DNA from: Hydractinia symbiolongicarpus
Lineage: Eukaryota; Cnidaria; Hydrozoa; Anthoathecata; Hydractiniidae
Length of the DNA: 64,000 nt
Reading direction: 5' to 3'
Assembly (NCBI RefSeq): GCF_029227915.1
Contig: NC_079875.1
Coordinates: 9,667,001-9,731,000 of the forward strand
Below are positions 1 to 11,384 of the stretch, piece after piece; position 1 is the first letter of the stretch, and every line of letters begins with the position of its first letter. The notes below the pieces were generated by a model. That model was not told where the DNA came from. It saw nothing but the letters and a program-made list of their open reading frames with translations, and made no database searches. Position numbers and translations under genes: made by a program.

Positions 1-841
1 TTCGTGTAGGTTAGCCTATCACAGAGCGAGAAAAACTCTAACTATATGATAAGGAAAAAATGTACTAAATGAAAATTCTGAATATCAATTGAACAATTCT
101 AAAGAGAAAAACTTGTATCTTGAATAGAGAAGTTAATTTATAATGACTTTCAGTCAGGAAAAAGTATTCTAAGAAATAGAAGGTATTGAGCTATCAATAA
201 AACGTTTTAAAGTGGAATTCTGACAGTAAGTAGGTATTTCTGGTTTGGAATGGCCTCCAATAACATTTCACAACTTTGAGATATATAATCAAAAGTTTTA
301 GATTCTTTTCATTTGTCAAATAAGGGGAAATGATCAAAGAATGTAATAGAAAAAACATTGGGAATTTATATAATTGCATCGTAAAGTACTTGGAGAGTTA
401 TAATTACCGTAGATGTTTCGTTAACTGCCAAAATTGTCAAAAATTTGCAGTTTGAGACTGATAAAATTTTTCTCTCACATATTATAATTCCTGTACGTTT
501 GCAAGCATAAAATGAAGTAAAAATATAAATATTATTTAAATGTATTATTTTAATTGTTAATGATTCAATGCAAACCCTGTTTCACATCTTTACAATTATA
601 ATTATAAGTATTATTATTATTACGAATAAAATGTTTTTACCCGGGATGAGCTTTTCAGTTTCAGTTCCTATTAATACGAGTAATTAGTTGTAAATAAATA
701 ACTTATATGCGAAGGGGTTCTGATTTATTTAATGCTCCTATTTAAAGTATAAAAGTCTTACAAGCACAGCAATATCTCAACGAGATAACAGCCTAAGATA
801 TGAATCCTATTTTTATGCTGAAGGCTAAGCAGAAGGGATAG
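1..841. other. AT-rich flank, no gene recognised
   Basis: I see no convincing coding region or repeat here. The stretch just left of position 842 should hold the first half of the RING finger of the TRIM-like gene, but the reading frame closes at 839-841 and no Cys-x2-Cys exon with a donor is visible. The missing exon may lie left of the window or may be lost. Confidence 0.5.
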
Positions 842-2407
842 ATTGACACTTGTGGGCATACGTATTGCCAACATTGTTTAGATGACCTTGCTACTTTTAA
901 CGAAGACGGAAGTGCTGAAATACGGTGTCCATTAAGATGTTACATAAACACGAAACTTAATCCACACGAGACAACCTCAACGTTAAATACTGCATACGTA
1001 GTAAATGACATTCTGGATGAGCTGTATGTACACTTTTCTACATTCTAATAAACAAAATTCTGTTTAAAACATAAGAAGAGACGTATGTATGTCAACAAAA
1101 ATATCCATCTTTATACTTGATAATTTCTATATTTTATTACAATCGTGTAAGCTATGAAAAACATATTTTTTAGTTTGTGAAGAATATAGAATTATCAATA
1201 CGGAAATAGTGAATACTGATTTATTCTTTCTTGCGTTGTTTAGTTGCTATACATTTCCAAAAAGTAGAGTAACTTTAGAAAAGGCTTCAAATAAAGGGAA
1301 CAACAAATTTAAAAGTGGTAGTTTTGAACAAGGTAATCCAATATGTCAGCAAAGCAAGGATTGCAAGCAAATTGTCAGCCACTTATGTGCAACGTGCGGT
1401 GAAAAGATTTGTGAAAAATGTCAAAACATACATTCTTGTACCAACAAATCGTTTACCAATGTTACTTTTAATGTAAAACTGCAAGAAATGCAACAGTTGT
1501 GTGTGGAACATAACTCTCTTGGAAGATTTGTCTGTGTTGACTGTGACAATAGGTTTACATGCGTATATTGTATACACAGAAGTCATAAGAATCACGAAAA
1601 AAAGTCTATTGCTGACTTTGGTGAGGAAGCAAGGGAGTGGTTTCAGTCTTTCATAGGATCGTTTGAGAAAACAATGGTGGTAATGGAGAACTTAACAAAA
1701 GAATATAACGAATCTTTAAAGAATCTCAAAGTTAGCAGAGAGGCGTTTGTTCATGAATTGAAAGTCAGGAAGTTGAAAAGAATAGAAGATTATCTGAAAA
1801 TGCTAAACACAAAAGAAGAAGATCTACTGCTAAGTTTTGATCAAAAGATGGAAGCATTTAGATCAAAAATATTTTCAAGTGAACTTAGCCTTGATACCAG
1901 AATACAAGAATTTTGGGACTACGTACAAGAATTTAACTTAAAAAGCCACTTTAAATTGGTTTCTGAGAATGTTGAAATAGAAAGGAAACTTCACAGTTTA
2001 TGTTCTTTACCAAAAGTTATTCCAAGTTATAATATGCATTTTGAATCCTTAAATGAACAAGATTGTTTGAATAACCTGTTGGGTGAGCTCAAAATTTCTG
2101 TCCATGACGTCAACGCTGCAGATCGTTACAAGTGTTTTGTTTACAAAAGTACAATGGATAACATTGAAAAACTGCCTAGCCATGCACAATTAGAAACTGA
2201 TTTAAAAAGCTTACTTATTGAAATAAAAGGTATTTTTAAGCTGATTTAATTTTATTTCCTTACAATTCTACATAAGTCACGTAATTCATGTGGACGTGTT
2301 TTATAGGTTACAAAGAATCAATTGAAAAATTGAATCTTTATTGTGGGGAAGAGCCAACGAGGTTAGCACTTCTAATGCATTTGCTTGCTAATAGAGAAAA
2401 TGTATAA
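842..2407 (+). CDS. TRIM-like RING/B-box/coiled-coil protein (5' incomplete)
   Basis: Probable E3 ubiquitin ligase of the TRIM type. Three exons join in frame (842-1023, 1244-2229, 2307-2407; 423 codons with stop, taa at 2405). Exon 1 gives the second half of a RING finger (DTCGHTYCQHC, then IRCPLRC). Exon 2 gives a B-box 1-like Cys cluster (CATCGEKICEKC), a B-box 2 (CVEHNSLGRFVCVDC, CVYC, HKNH) and a Lys/Glu-rich coiled coil of about 120 residues. Exon 3 adds 33 residues and no NHL or SPRY domain. The acceptor at 1241-1243 has a pyrimidine tract and matches the phase-2 donor gtatgt at 1024. The open frame left of 1244 is therefore intronic. Oddity: the first RING Cys pair is absent because an in-frame stop overlaps the presumed acceptor, so an upstream exon is missing or the gene is decaying. 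The family call is good; function is inferred. Confidence 0.65.
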
Positions 2408-5149
2408 AGTATTTTTTTAGCAGTTTTTTGTATTGGCAATTAAGTGAAAAACTTTTTTAGAATGCGAAAACTTATTTTTTCGAAAAGAAATCACTTAAAA
2501 GTAAATTTACTGGCTACGGAGAAGAACTAAAAAAATTACCATATCTAATGCAATTGTTGTCCGTACAGGCAGCACAGCTTAATACAAGTAATCATTGTAC
2601 ATTTGTTTCTAAAGCTGCTATTCGTAGGTCTATTTTGTATTCCTATTGTGTTGACTTAAATTTATTAAAAGTTTGATTCTTTTTTTTATATTTTGTCAAA
2701 TTTAGTAAATAACTTATTCACCATGTCAAAATATATATTCTCTAAAAACTGAATTTTCCTGATAACTGTAACGCTGTACTTGGTGTGTTAATTTAATTGC
2801 ACTTTCAAAGAGTGGAGTAAAAAACATAGCGAACTTAAAAGGAGTGACTGACAAACCCTTAGAATACAATTTGGGTTCAAAATACTAAAAAAGGTACTGA
2901 ATATTCAAAGCTGAATAAAACGTTTTTTGAACCTAAAAAATCAGCTGCACGCAAACATTACCTCTATAATGGTGAGAATAAAATTTGGGCTTAAAATACA
3001 AGCAAACGGAAGAACTAAATTAACGCAGTGAAATTTAACGAAGTCAAATTGCTCAGTTTCTAGAGAGAAGAATTTGTAGTTGTCAATAACTACACACACA
3101 AAGTGATATCGGTAAAAGTAATTATCGCAAACTCACGCCTGTAGGCACAAGATTTGTATAAATGGTTGCCCACCACAATTCCCGTACAATCGGTACCCTA
3201 AAAACGTTATCTGTTTGCATTTTTGTTTTAGAGACGTAAAGCCAAAAAGATACTTACACACTTACAGGTAAGCTTCTTAATTGGTTTAGCGTTTTGATCT
3301 GGTTTCCATATCTGCCACAAACGAAACAACTAATTTCTAAAGAGAATTGACTAGTTTAGAATTCTTATATTGCTAACATAAGTCGTGAAATTAATATATG
3401 CTTTTTTAAAGGTAGTTTAATACATGTTGTGGCATAAGTCAGAAAACAAGTTTGGCAGCACAGTATTTAATGTTAGGGCCTACGATGGTCGGTCCACAAA
3501 CAAAAATTTTACTTAAGAGCACTGGATACACTTAAATGTCTTACTTGCTTGCCTTTAAATTACGGAGTTATTTGTGTTAAAATACTTGCATATGCCTTCG
3601 TCCCGTCATTATGCTTTTATCGCGTCGTATTATTTTTCGTAGCTTGTTTTTCATCGTGTCGTAGTACTTTTCTTCGTGATGTTCTATTCTTTACGCCCTA
3701 GCTTTTCTCGCATTGTAGTATTTTTGTTCGTGGCTGAATGTTTGTTAAATGTTTCTTGCATTTTACATAATGTGAGTTTGAGGTTCTTTATAAATTTTTC
3801 TTATAAACAAAATTTCACGAACAATAAATAATAAATATGTCCACTTTTTCTTCCCTCTGTTGTCTTGTGATGCTTTTCTGAATACAATGAACAGTAACCA
3901 AAAAGCTAACTTTTCGGTGGACATTCAACCAATAAAATTGTCTATAGAATACATGAATGTTCAAACAACCTAAACAAGAGCACAAAATAGCTGTACGCAA
4001 CGCAGATACAGACAAAAATGAGAATGTGGATCATAGGCGGAAAATGATCATATTATTGATTGGTGCAATAAAACGATCATAGATCGATAGTCCGGTTGAG
4101 CAGCAAGGAAAGTGCAAGTAATTATAAATAGTACAGACAGAGTTACTCATATTAATAATACCGGTATTTATATTGGCTACACTGTTAATAAAATATCTCT
4201 GGAGGTCTTAATTTGCCCATAAACAACATATGTGAGATATGGCTAGATAAATTTGCAGTAAACACCATTAATTGTTGCTTATCCTTTCACATTCATGATA
4301 TTTGGCTACCTGTAATGATGTAACAGTTGTACTTAAATGTATTTGTGCCCATCAATAAAGTAAAGGATATATTGCAACATAGGAACGAATATAATACAAA
4401 CAGTCAATCATACCACTGTCACGCCTTGATTTTCATAACTTTTATTTAGCTTTATTTTTCAAAAAACAAATTTGGAATTATGCCAATAAATAATAAAAAA
4501 TGTTTTTACATGTTTTTAAAAGATTCATATTATTTTGTGTTTCTATTATTACTGTAACTAAATTCATCGCAATTATACAACATTCAAAATCGTTAACTAA
4601 GTTCAAAGTTAGTCCTTTTTTTCTATATGTCACCGAATTTGATGCCGTCGTCACCAAAAATGCTGACAACATCAAATTTTTCATCAAATTGTTTGTTAAT
4701 ACTGTGGTAAGTTTCAAGTCCCACGGACAACGATTGTAAAAATTACACAGGATGGTCGAATCAGCTTCCTCATCCCCTCCCCCGAGCATTAAGGAGCCCA
4801 TAAAAGGCCCAGCAGGAACAGTGTTAAAATACTAAACGAATTCCAAATAGCAGTTTTTGAGAAATATTAATTTTATGAAAACATGACTTAAATATTCGAT
4901 TTCCGCAGAAATTAATTTTGTGAATTGTAAAGACAATAAGAAAACGCGCGAGCAGCAATTTAGAAATAATGGGCAGTTTGCTATTTTAGCAAAATTGCGA
5001 AATTTATTTTCGTGAAAGGAATTATTCCTTAAAAATCATTGAAATGTTATGCTAACATGACGTTTTGCGAATAAACAGACGTGTCTCTTACTTTGTAATT
5101 TTTGTTTTAATTGCAATAATCTCGATTGATTAATTATTATTTAATTTAG
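2408..5149. other. Intergenic, no gene recognised
   Basis: Short open frames here (for example 3815-4015 on -, and 4478-4801 on both strands) show no recognisable domain and overlap each other, so I do not call them. About 3590-3740 contains loosely repeated segments of the type cgt-cgta-ttttt-cgt at roughly 50-bp spacing. About 4985-5040 resembles the dispersed GCGAAA-rich repeat seen elsewhere. A possible donor (gtgGTAAGT, near 4708) follows an open frame but its phase does not fit the ankyrin exon. Confidence 0.4.
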
Positions 5150-5637
5150 AACTTGTAGAAATTATTATAAATATAGATATTGAAAGTTTTTATTCAATTC
5201 TTATCAACAATCCAAATATCGTTGCAATAAGAAATCGTTATAAACGTACACTATTGATGGAAGCTGCAAGTTACAACAAACCATCAATAGTAAAAGATTT
5301 GATTGATGCTGGTAGTGATGTGTATGCTGTGGATGAAGATAAATGGAATGCATATCACTACAGTGCACGCTATGGTCATTATGATGTTTTAAAAATTCTA
5401 ATCAATCATGACGTCACAAGTATCAACAATGTAGACGATGACAGTAACACGCCATTGCATTACGCAGCTCGTCATGATCATGCTGAATGTGTGAAATTAC
5501 TGTTATCAATGCCAGGTATTGATGTGAACATACGAAACAGTGAAAATGCGACAGCTTTTGATCTGGATAATACTATCTCTATTAATCGTTTATTTGAGGA
5601 ACATCACTTTAGTCAGTATTTTAGTAAATTATTGTGA
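5150..5637 (+). CDS. Ankyrin-repeat protein, last exon
   Basis: The acceptor (ttaatttag, ending 5149) opens a phase-1 exon that reads through to taa/tga at the end of the frame (stop 5635-5637). The protein part carries three to four ankyrin repeats, with typical cores such as TLLMEAASYNKPSIVKDLI, DKWNAYHYSARYGHYDVLKIL and NTPLHYAARHDHAECVKLLL. The ATG at 5254 falls inside the first repeat, so it is not the likely start; the coding frame continues upstream to the acceptor. The 5' exon or exons were not found. Ankyrin repeats bind other proteins, and nothing here identifies the partner or pathway. Confidence 0.7.
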
Positions 5638-6599
5638 GGAACTATTTTTACTGTTCAATAAAAAACGGAATCACCAACATTTCTATCAGTTTCGTAACAC
5701 CATGACAGATTTTTTTTTCTTATCTTTATCACAAGTTAAAATATTTTTTGGAACAAACTTCATTTCATTGAGACATAATAGGTAGGTTAATCCAACCTCA
5801 GTTGCTGGACTATTTGATTTTCAACAGCACTGCGCACATTAATAGCTTTTAAAACGCTGCTACGTTCAAGCTTGTTGTTTAATTTTGTCAAATTTATAAT
5901 ATTACTCTGATAGCATAGCAAGATATTGCATGTTTATGTAGTTCTAAAGTATTCAAAAATATCTTGTTTTAAAATAATAAAAGTTGTCAGTGAGTGCTAT
6001 ATTCAGTTCGATTCAAGATTGAAACATCAATTTTTAATTTTAAAACGATGTATGTAGAGGTAGGCATTTTAAAGGCCTCTTTTTTTACCAAAACAATAAT
6101 CTTTTATGTATTACTACATGGCAGGGTAATCATATTGTAGGGTCGTGTATGTATGAAACAGCAGTTTTTTCTAGTCAAAAACTATTATCTATGAATCAGC
6201 TCATTACAACAAGAGGCTCAGTAGTCCTTGCCCAAAACACTATTATTTGCATAAGATAATATATGCTGAAATTAGTAAGCTTCAACAAGTTTCTACTAAA
6301 AGTAAAATTCACAATCTTGAACAAACTTTATTAGGTATTTGTTCATGGAAACTTATTCATATCTACTGCTATTTGTTGTTTGATTGAGTACTCAATTGTA
6401 CAACATAAATTTGCAGAAATAATTAGCAGTGACGCAACAATTGAATCTGTTATAAATAATTATAATGACACATTTTGGATCTTTTACATCTCTACCCTCT
6501 AGCTTGAAAGATGAGGTTGCACCTTATGCCATAGCAAGCCTATTAAACTATTTGGGTTGTGGCAACACAACCTGACTTTGGATACAACAGGTTGATATA
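5638..6599. other. 3' flank of ankyrin gene, nothing recognised
   Basis: No credible coding region is visible. There are AT-rich tracts and candidate AATAAA-like signals (for example near 5657), which could serve the ankyrin transcript. Confidence 0.35.
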
Positions 6600-7130
6600 C
6601 AGTAGACTACCGGTAATTCGAATGCCGCTTATTTCGAACTTTCCGTTATTTCGAACAAATTGCCAAGTCTCTTGAGTTTGGTTTAATAAATTCTAATATT
6701 TTGAGCTGCTTAATTCAAACTCTGCTAATTCGAACATTTGCTAATTCGGACAATTTTTTAATCCCAAGGCTGCATTAGGCTCGTTAATTCGAAATTTTGT
6801 ATATCGATAAATAAAATCTTATGGAAAAATAAAAAAAAAAGCGTTCTCATTTTTATTCATTTTTATTGCATCAATGGTGGCAAAATTTCTTTCAATTTAT
6901 CAATTAAATTGGAATTTCCAATAAAATTAAGTTTACAAGGAATTTGGAGGCCTTGCTGTCGCCAAACAAACAATGGTAAAATATTTTCATAAAAAGTTGT
7001 AATAAAGTTTTATTAGCATAAAACCTTTGAACGTTTATTAAAATTCTTGTTTTTTCTGAACTTGTGATAATCCGTTAGATCAAACAAATAATTTAGTCCC
7101 TTGCCTGTTCGAATTAACGGACGTCTACTG
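6600..7130. mobile_element. Tigger/pogo-like non-autonomous element (MITE)
   Basis: The left end reads CAGTAGACTACCGGTAATTCG. The right end, on the other strand, reads CAGTAGACGTCCGTTAATTCG. This is an imperfect inverted repeat with the CAGT start common in pogo/Tigger elements. The left flank is TA and the right flank CA, which could be a decayed TA target duplication. The interior repeats the motif taattcgaa or attcgaa several times near the left end. No transposase frame is present. Confidence 0.6.
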
Positions 7131-7690
7131 CACTTTAACCTTTGCATCATTCTTAAATTTATGCGTGGACGTTGTACACCCCATGCTGAGGGTTGAGGTT
7201 GACAAAAACAATGTCCGCCTCGTTTCCAGACTCTTTGTCTCTTTCGGCATGCTTTTTAAAATATCAGAAGTAGGCGAGGCAAATCACATGGCTGGTTCGT
7301 TTATTGAACAGAAATATTATGTTGTTTTAGGTTCAGATATTGATATGAAAAGATAACTGTGAGGACTCCGAACTTGTTTATCTGTTGTATTCTTATTTAG
7401 TATCAACATTTTTGATAATCAGATTTATTGTTTTTAACTAGAACCAATCTTTTAACCTATAGCTAGCTATCCAGCGACTTTTCCTGGGCTGTAATTTAAT
7501 ATCAGCAAGTAAAAATGTTACCATATACTGAAGTTAACCCCAGCGATGTTTTGGAACAGGAGGAAAGATGGCTCACTGTGTGCTTTCTTTGGTGTTGCGG
7601 AGAGTTTTCTAGTAACTCAGAATATGCACTAAATACTTCAGCAGTTAGGCTCAACATGCAAATTTTTGTTCTGCCATATTTGTTTACCGT
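7131..7690. other. Unassigned spacer
   Basis: A short open frame at about 7165-7356 shows no known motif and no splice or codon support. I found nothing else here. Confidence 0.3.
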
Positions 7691-8369
7691 CAGTACGGGA
7701 TATTTCCCCGATCGGATGAGTGTCACCCGAATGAGTAAACCAATTGATTGAGTGAGTCGGCACCAGAGGGAATTTTTCACGACCACCCCATTGAGTGAGT
7801 CATAACTCGTGGTAAATTTTTAGCTAGCTAGCTAAATACATAAACCAAACTGCTTGGGAGAGAATTAGTTATTGCCTAGCACCTAGTCAGCTTAAGCTGC
7901 TCTAGATACAGCTAGCTAGCTTTGTGAAAGATATCAATATTTCTCTTATATATTTTGTGTCAGATATGATAAAAAGTATGCACATTTTTCTCTATATAGC
8001 TTGCTATACTGGCTTCTTACTAAACCAACTCAAAGTATGAGCTTCAAAGCCTCAACATGTGCAACCTAGACTGAAAATATGCACCATATAGCCAATCCAA
8101 CTCAAGAAATTATCAATAGCATCGGGAACGACACAGTGAATTTTTTTTTAATTGGTGAAACGGCGCAAAATAAGTATGACTTAATGTAAACAAAAATTAT
8201 ATTGCACTTTTGGCCAGCAGCTTGCCCTTTTAAAACGCAATTTTAAGCAAGAAAAAAAATCACCCAATTCAGTAAGTCTCTCCCGATCGGGTGGTTGTGC
8301 ACTCACTTGATCGGGTGATTTTACCCTGATCGGGGGACAGTCACCCAATTGGGCAAAGATCCCCTACTG
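7691..8369. mobile_element. Inverted-repeat element with CAGTA(G/C)GGGAT ends
   Basis: The left end (CAGTACGGGATATTTCCCC) and the complement of the right end (CAGTAGGGGATCTTTGCCC) match over about 20 bp. Looser similarity then continues through blocks of cgatcgg and tcaccc. The interior has no open frame. Clear target duplications are not visible (left flank tttaccgt, right flank atcgtaat), so the superfamily is open; a CAGT start fits either Tigger-like or hAT-like ends. Confidence 0.55.
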
Positions 8370-10243
8370 ATCGTAATTAAGTGATACTTATGCTATAATA
8401 TACCAGTTAAAAATAAATCAATCACAAAACGACATATCCAAGTGTTATAATGATTCTCAAGGTTAATGTTTTGGTAATTATTTCAAGTACATGTCAGCCA
8501 AAGTGGATGCAACTTTCAGCCAATTTGGCTGTAAAACATCCAATTTGGTATGCATAAATCTACTAAAATTCTTAATCATATCTAAAGTAACTGGAAAACC
8601 GTTCTGCAATAAGGAAGTACATAGTTAGATGTGCATATTTTACATGTGCAAATGAGCAAAAATCTCAATGTTTAGCACTGGGAAGCGATGCAGGCACCGG
8701 GGATCTGATGCCTGGATTGCGGAATCCCCAAAGATCCAATACCTGCACTAGAAGGTCCCTGATTTGTTGATGAGCCTAACTGATCATGCAGTTGTTAGAA
8801 ATTATGGCTTACCTTACCCAAGAATGTAAACAAGTCTACTAGTTTCTACATATGGAACCAACAAAACCAACCTTGGTATAAGCAGTTACTCAAAATTAGT
8901 TGTGGGAAACCTGACAATGTTATGGAGAGCTATTCCTCTGATAATATTGGTATCTTGATTTTGGTAGCTATTATACTAGGATACAAGAAGCCTTCTGAAT
9001 AAAATGATCTTGCAGCCAGAGGAAACTTCCACTTTCCTGCTGTTAAAAAAGGAAATTGTGTAAAGAAGATATCTTGTTTAACAGCATTGTTTTAGCTACA
9101 TATAGCTACTTACCTAAAATAACAAGAAAAGAGTCCGCAATTTTTGAAACATAGCATAATGATATCAATCTATTGTTTTTTTAGATTTTTTCCTATGCGA
9201 AAGCAAAAATTTTCAACACACTTCACCCACACAAAATAACTTAATATGTAACATAAAAAAATGTCATTCATTACACAAAAATAATCAAAATTTTGCAACA
9301 ACCGAGAATAAAAGAAAGAACTTTTATATATAATACTTTTTAAAGATAGTTTTACATAAAATTTAAAACAAAAATCAAAAGGATTCTTTCTTTTTCACCC
9401 CTTGTTTCCTGGTAAAAGTTTATAACTCGTTCTACTCCGACTTTAATAGAAACATGGCCCCCCAATTGGGGTTTTGTTTGGAGTGGTAGTTTTCTTCGAT
9501 AGGCCAGCAATAATTTTACATGTAAATAACTTAAGAAAGTCTTCCCTTATGCAAGATTTTCACAGCACATCTGGTTATAATGCTCTCTCTAATGTTCTCT
9601 ATGAAAAATCGGTTGCATTATGCTGTGGCAACCATCCGTTAGGAATTGCACCATACAACATTGCCCATCTTTTCATAAAAGTGATCAAGTTCACACAACG
9701 CCCCAATTTTCAAAGACATCTGGACTCAAAATTATTATGTAAAATATAAATATGGCAGAGCCAGCATTTTAAACAGAAGGTAAAAGTGAAATTTCTTTCA
9801 AGAAATTAGGATTAAACTTAGTAATGGTAAGGGAGCTATAAGACGCATCATATTGAAGGAAAATTATATACTGTAATGATCCAAACAAGCACCCCGGGCG
9901 CCTAATCAAGGAGGTGCTTAAAAAATGCTGGGCACTTTTCCAATTTTTCCTAATTTTGTACAATTTAAAGATAATAGTAATTTTCAACTTCGCTTTTTTT
10001 CCTGAAAAATAAAACTGAACAAAAGATGTAACAAAATTAAGTTTAGTCATTCTAGGGTTTTAAATAAAATTTCAATTTGTACAGAAAGACCACATACGAC
10101 TTAATAATTCTGTTACCATGAAATTTAGCAACTCCCCAGCTCTTTTATCAGCAACTACCTATAACTAACTAACTTCACGAATCGATACTATTCTATCTAT
10201 TCCTATTTCTAACTGCACATTCTCATACTTTTTTATATTTTAG
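8370..10243. other. Intergenic, no gene recognised
   Basis: The open frames at 9474-9749 (+) and 9769-10050 (-) lack recognisable domains and splice context. A small inverted repeat, aagcacc...ggtgctt, lies near 9890-9922. The right end (from about 10100) is the presumed promoter/5'-UTR intron region of the CDCA7 gene. Confidence 0.35.
10241..10243 (+). promoter_or_regulatory. Splice acceptor 34 nt upstream of CDCA7 ATG
   Basis: A pyrimidine/T-rich tract (cttttttatattttag) ends at 10243, and the ATG is at 10278. No further intron interrupts the coding frame. It is either the 3' end of a 5'-UTR intron or a spliced-leader acceptor. Confidence 0.6.
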
Positions 10244-10277
10244 AAGAAAGTTTAAAATTGTCACATCCACTGGTGGG

Positions 10278-11102
10278 ATGGAAGATTATGAAGAAAGTGA
10301 TTATGAGAAAGAACGAAGAAAGAATATTGAGATGCATAATGAAGAGTTTAGAAAAATATTTCCGGAGGGTGTTTTTTTAAAGTCAAGTTCCGCTAAAACT
10401 AACAGAAAGAAAAGAAAGAATAGACTGAATGAAGGATATATAAAGAATATAGCATCATTGACTCCCCGTCGTTCAATAAGTCGGTCGTGTAAAAGGTTGC
10501 CTGGAGAGACGCTTATTTCACGAGACAAAAAAATTCGAATTTCTGATGACTGGCAAGATACTCCAAGGAGACCGTTGTCTTCAGGTGGTATTCGATTTAC
10601 AAAGTGGGAAAAGATACAGCAACGACAAGCAGAAAAGATGAAAGATCGCAAACCGATTACCCAAGATTATTTTAGTGATTACGTCGACACTTACAGTGAT
10701 GAAGAATTTACTGAAAAGCTGGCCCGTCGGAGATATGTACCAGTGTTGGAACCTGGACCAATTGAAGATGTAGCTGAAAGAACTTCCGACAAACACTACG
10801 ACTCAGAGTACGGCACATCCTGTCATCAATGCCGTCAAAAAACTATTGACACAAAAACAGTTTGTCGTAATAGTGAATGTGTAGGAGTTCGTGGTCAATT
10901 CTGCGGACCATGTTTAAAGAATCGTTATGGAGAATGCGCAAAGGAAGCCCTGCGTAACGAGGCGTGGTTTTGTCCTCCATGTCGGGGCATATGTAACTGT
11001 AGTTTCTGCATGAAGAAAAGAGGAAAGAGAGCTACAGGGATTTTGATACACCTAGCAAAAGAAAACGGCTACACTGACGTGAAAACTTTCCTCGGAGACT
11101 AG
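10278..11102 (+). CDS. CDCA7: CDCA7-family zinc-finger protein
   Basis: Nuclear chromatin factor. In vertebrates CDCA7 recruits the HELLS remodeller and supports maintenance of DNA methylation, and its zinc finger recognises hemimethylated DNA (family knowledge). This 274-residue protein has the C-terminal 4CXXC-R1 zinc domain at about 179-270. All the expected cysteines are present (C182, C185, C196, C201, C209, C212, C232, C235, C239, C241, C244). The invariant blocks CHQCRQKTIDTKT, GVRGQFCGPCLKNRYGE and CPPCRGICNCSFC are intact. The N-terminal half is basic, with a likely nuclear signal (NRKKRKNR, 42-49). The coding region is a single exon, unlike the many-exon vertebrate genes. The ATG is the first after the acceptor at 10243. 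Two AATAAA signals (11303, 11326) follow. The paralogue CDCA7L is a less specific alternative. Confidence 0.93.
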   Translation: MEDYEESDYEKERRKNIEMHNEEFRKIFPEGVFLKSSSAKTNRKKRKNRLNEGYIKNIASLTPRRSISRSCKRLPGETLISRDKKIRISDDWQDTPRRPLSSGGIRFTKWEKIQQRQAEKMKDRKPITQDYFSDYVDTYSDEEFTEKLARRRYVPVLEPGPIEDVAERTSDKHYDSEYGTSCHQCRQKTIDTKTVCRNSECVGVRGQFCGPCLKNRYGECAKEALRNEAWFCPPCRGICNCSFCMKKRGKRATGILIHLAKENGYTDVKTFLGD

Positions 11103-11302
11103 TTATTCCAATACAAGGAAATTTAGAAAACATTTATATGTGGACTATGAGTCAGGACATGGGATAAACACGTAATTTTTTGTCCCAAATAATTTGTGTG
11201 CCTTAAAGGAGTCTCGTATACTATAAACGGTTTTTAAACAGTTTAGTAATGTGTGTTTTTTTTGTACAGTTCTACATGTTTATATGTTCCTATTAGCAAA
11301 GC

Positions 11303-11331
11303 TAATAAAATATTTTATAAATTCCAATAAA
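11303..11331 (+). terminator. Polyadenylation signals of the CDCA7 gene
   Basis: Two AATAAA hexamers, at about 11303-11308 and 11326-11331, lie some 200 nt after the stop codon in the correct orientation. Confidence 0.55.
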
Positions 11332-11384
11332 ATTTCATTTAAAATACACCTTTATTTGTTTTTTGTTTTTGTTTTTTGGAAAAA

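Noticed and set aside
194-379. Minus-strand open frame of 61 codons
   Set aside because: Low-complexity AT-rich translation, no motif, no splice context.
1209-1243. N-terminal extension of the TRIM-like ORF
   Set aside because: It begins at a GTG and is the pyrimidine tract of an intron; the phase-2 acceptor at 1241-1243 joins exon 842-1023 in frame.
4500-4739. Possible upstream exon of the ankyrin gene with donor near 4708
   Set aside because: The donor leaves phase 0 but the ankyrin exon needs phase 1, and the peptide has no ankyrin similarity.
7165-7356. 63-codon open frame on +
   Set aside because: No recognisable domain or conserved motif; between two transposon relics.
9474-9749. 91-codon open frame on +
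   Set aside because: No domain, no splice sites with a neighbour, composition like the surrounding spacer.
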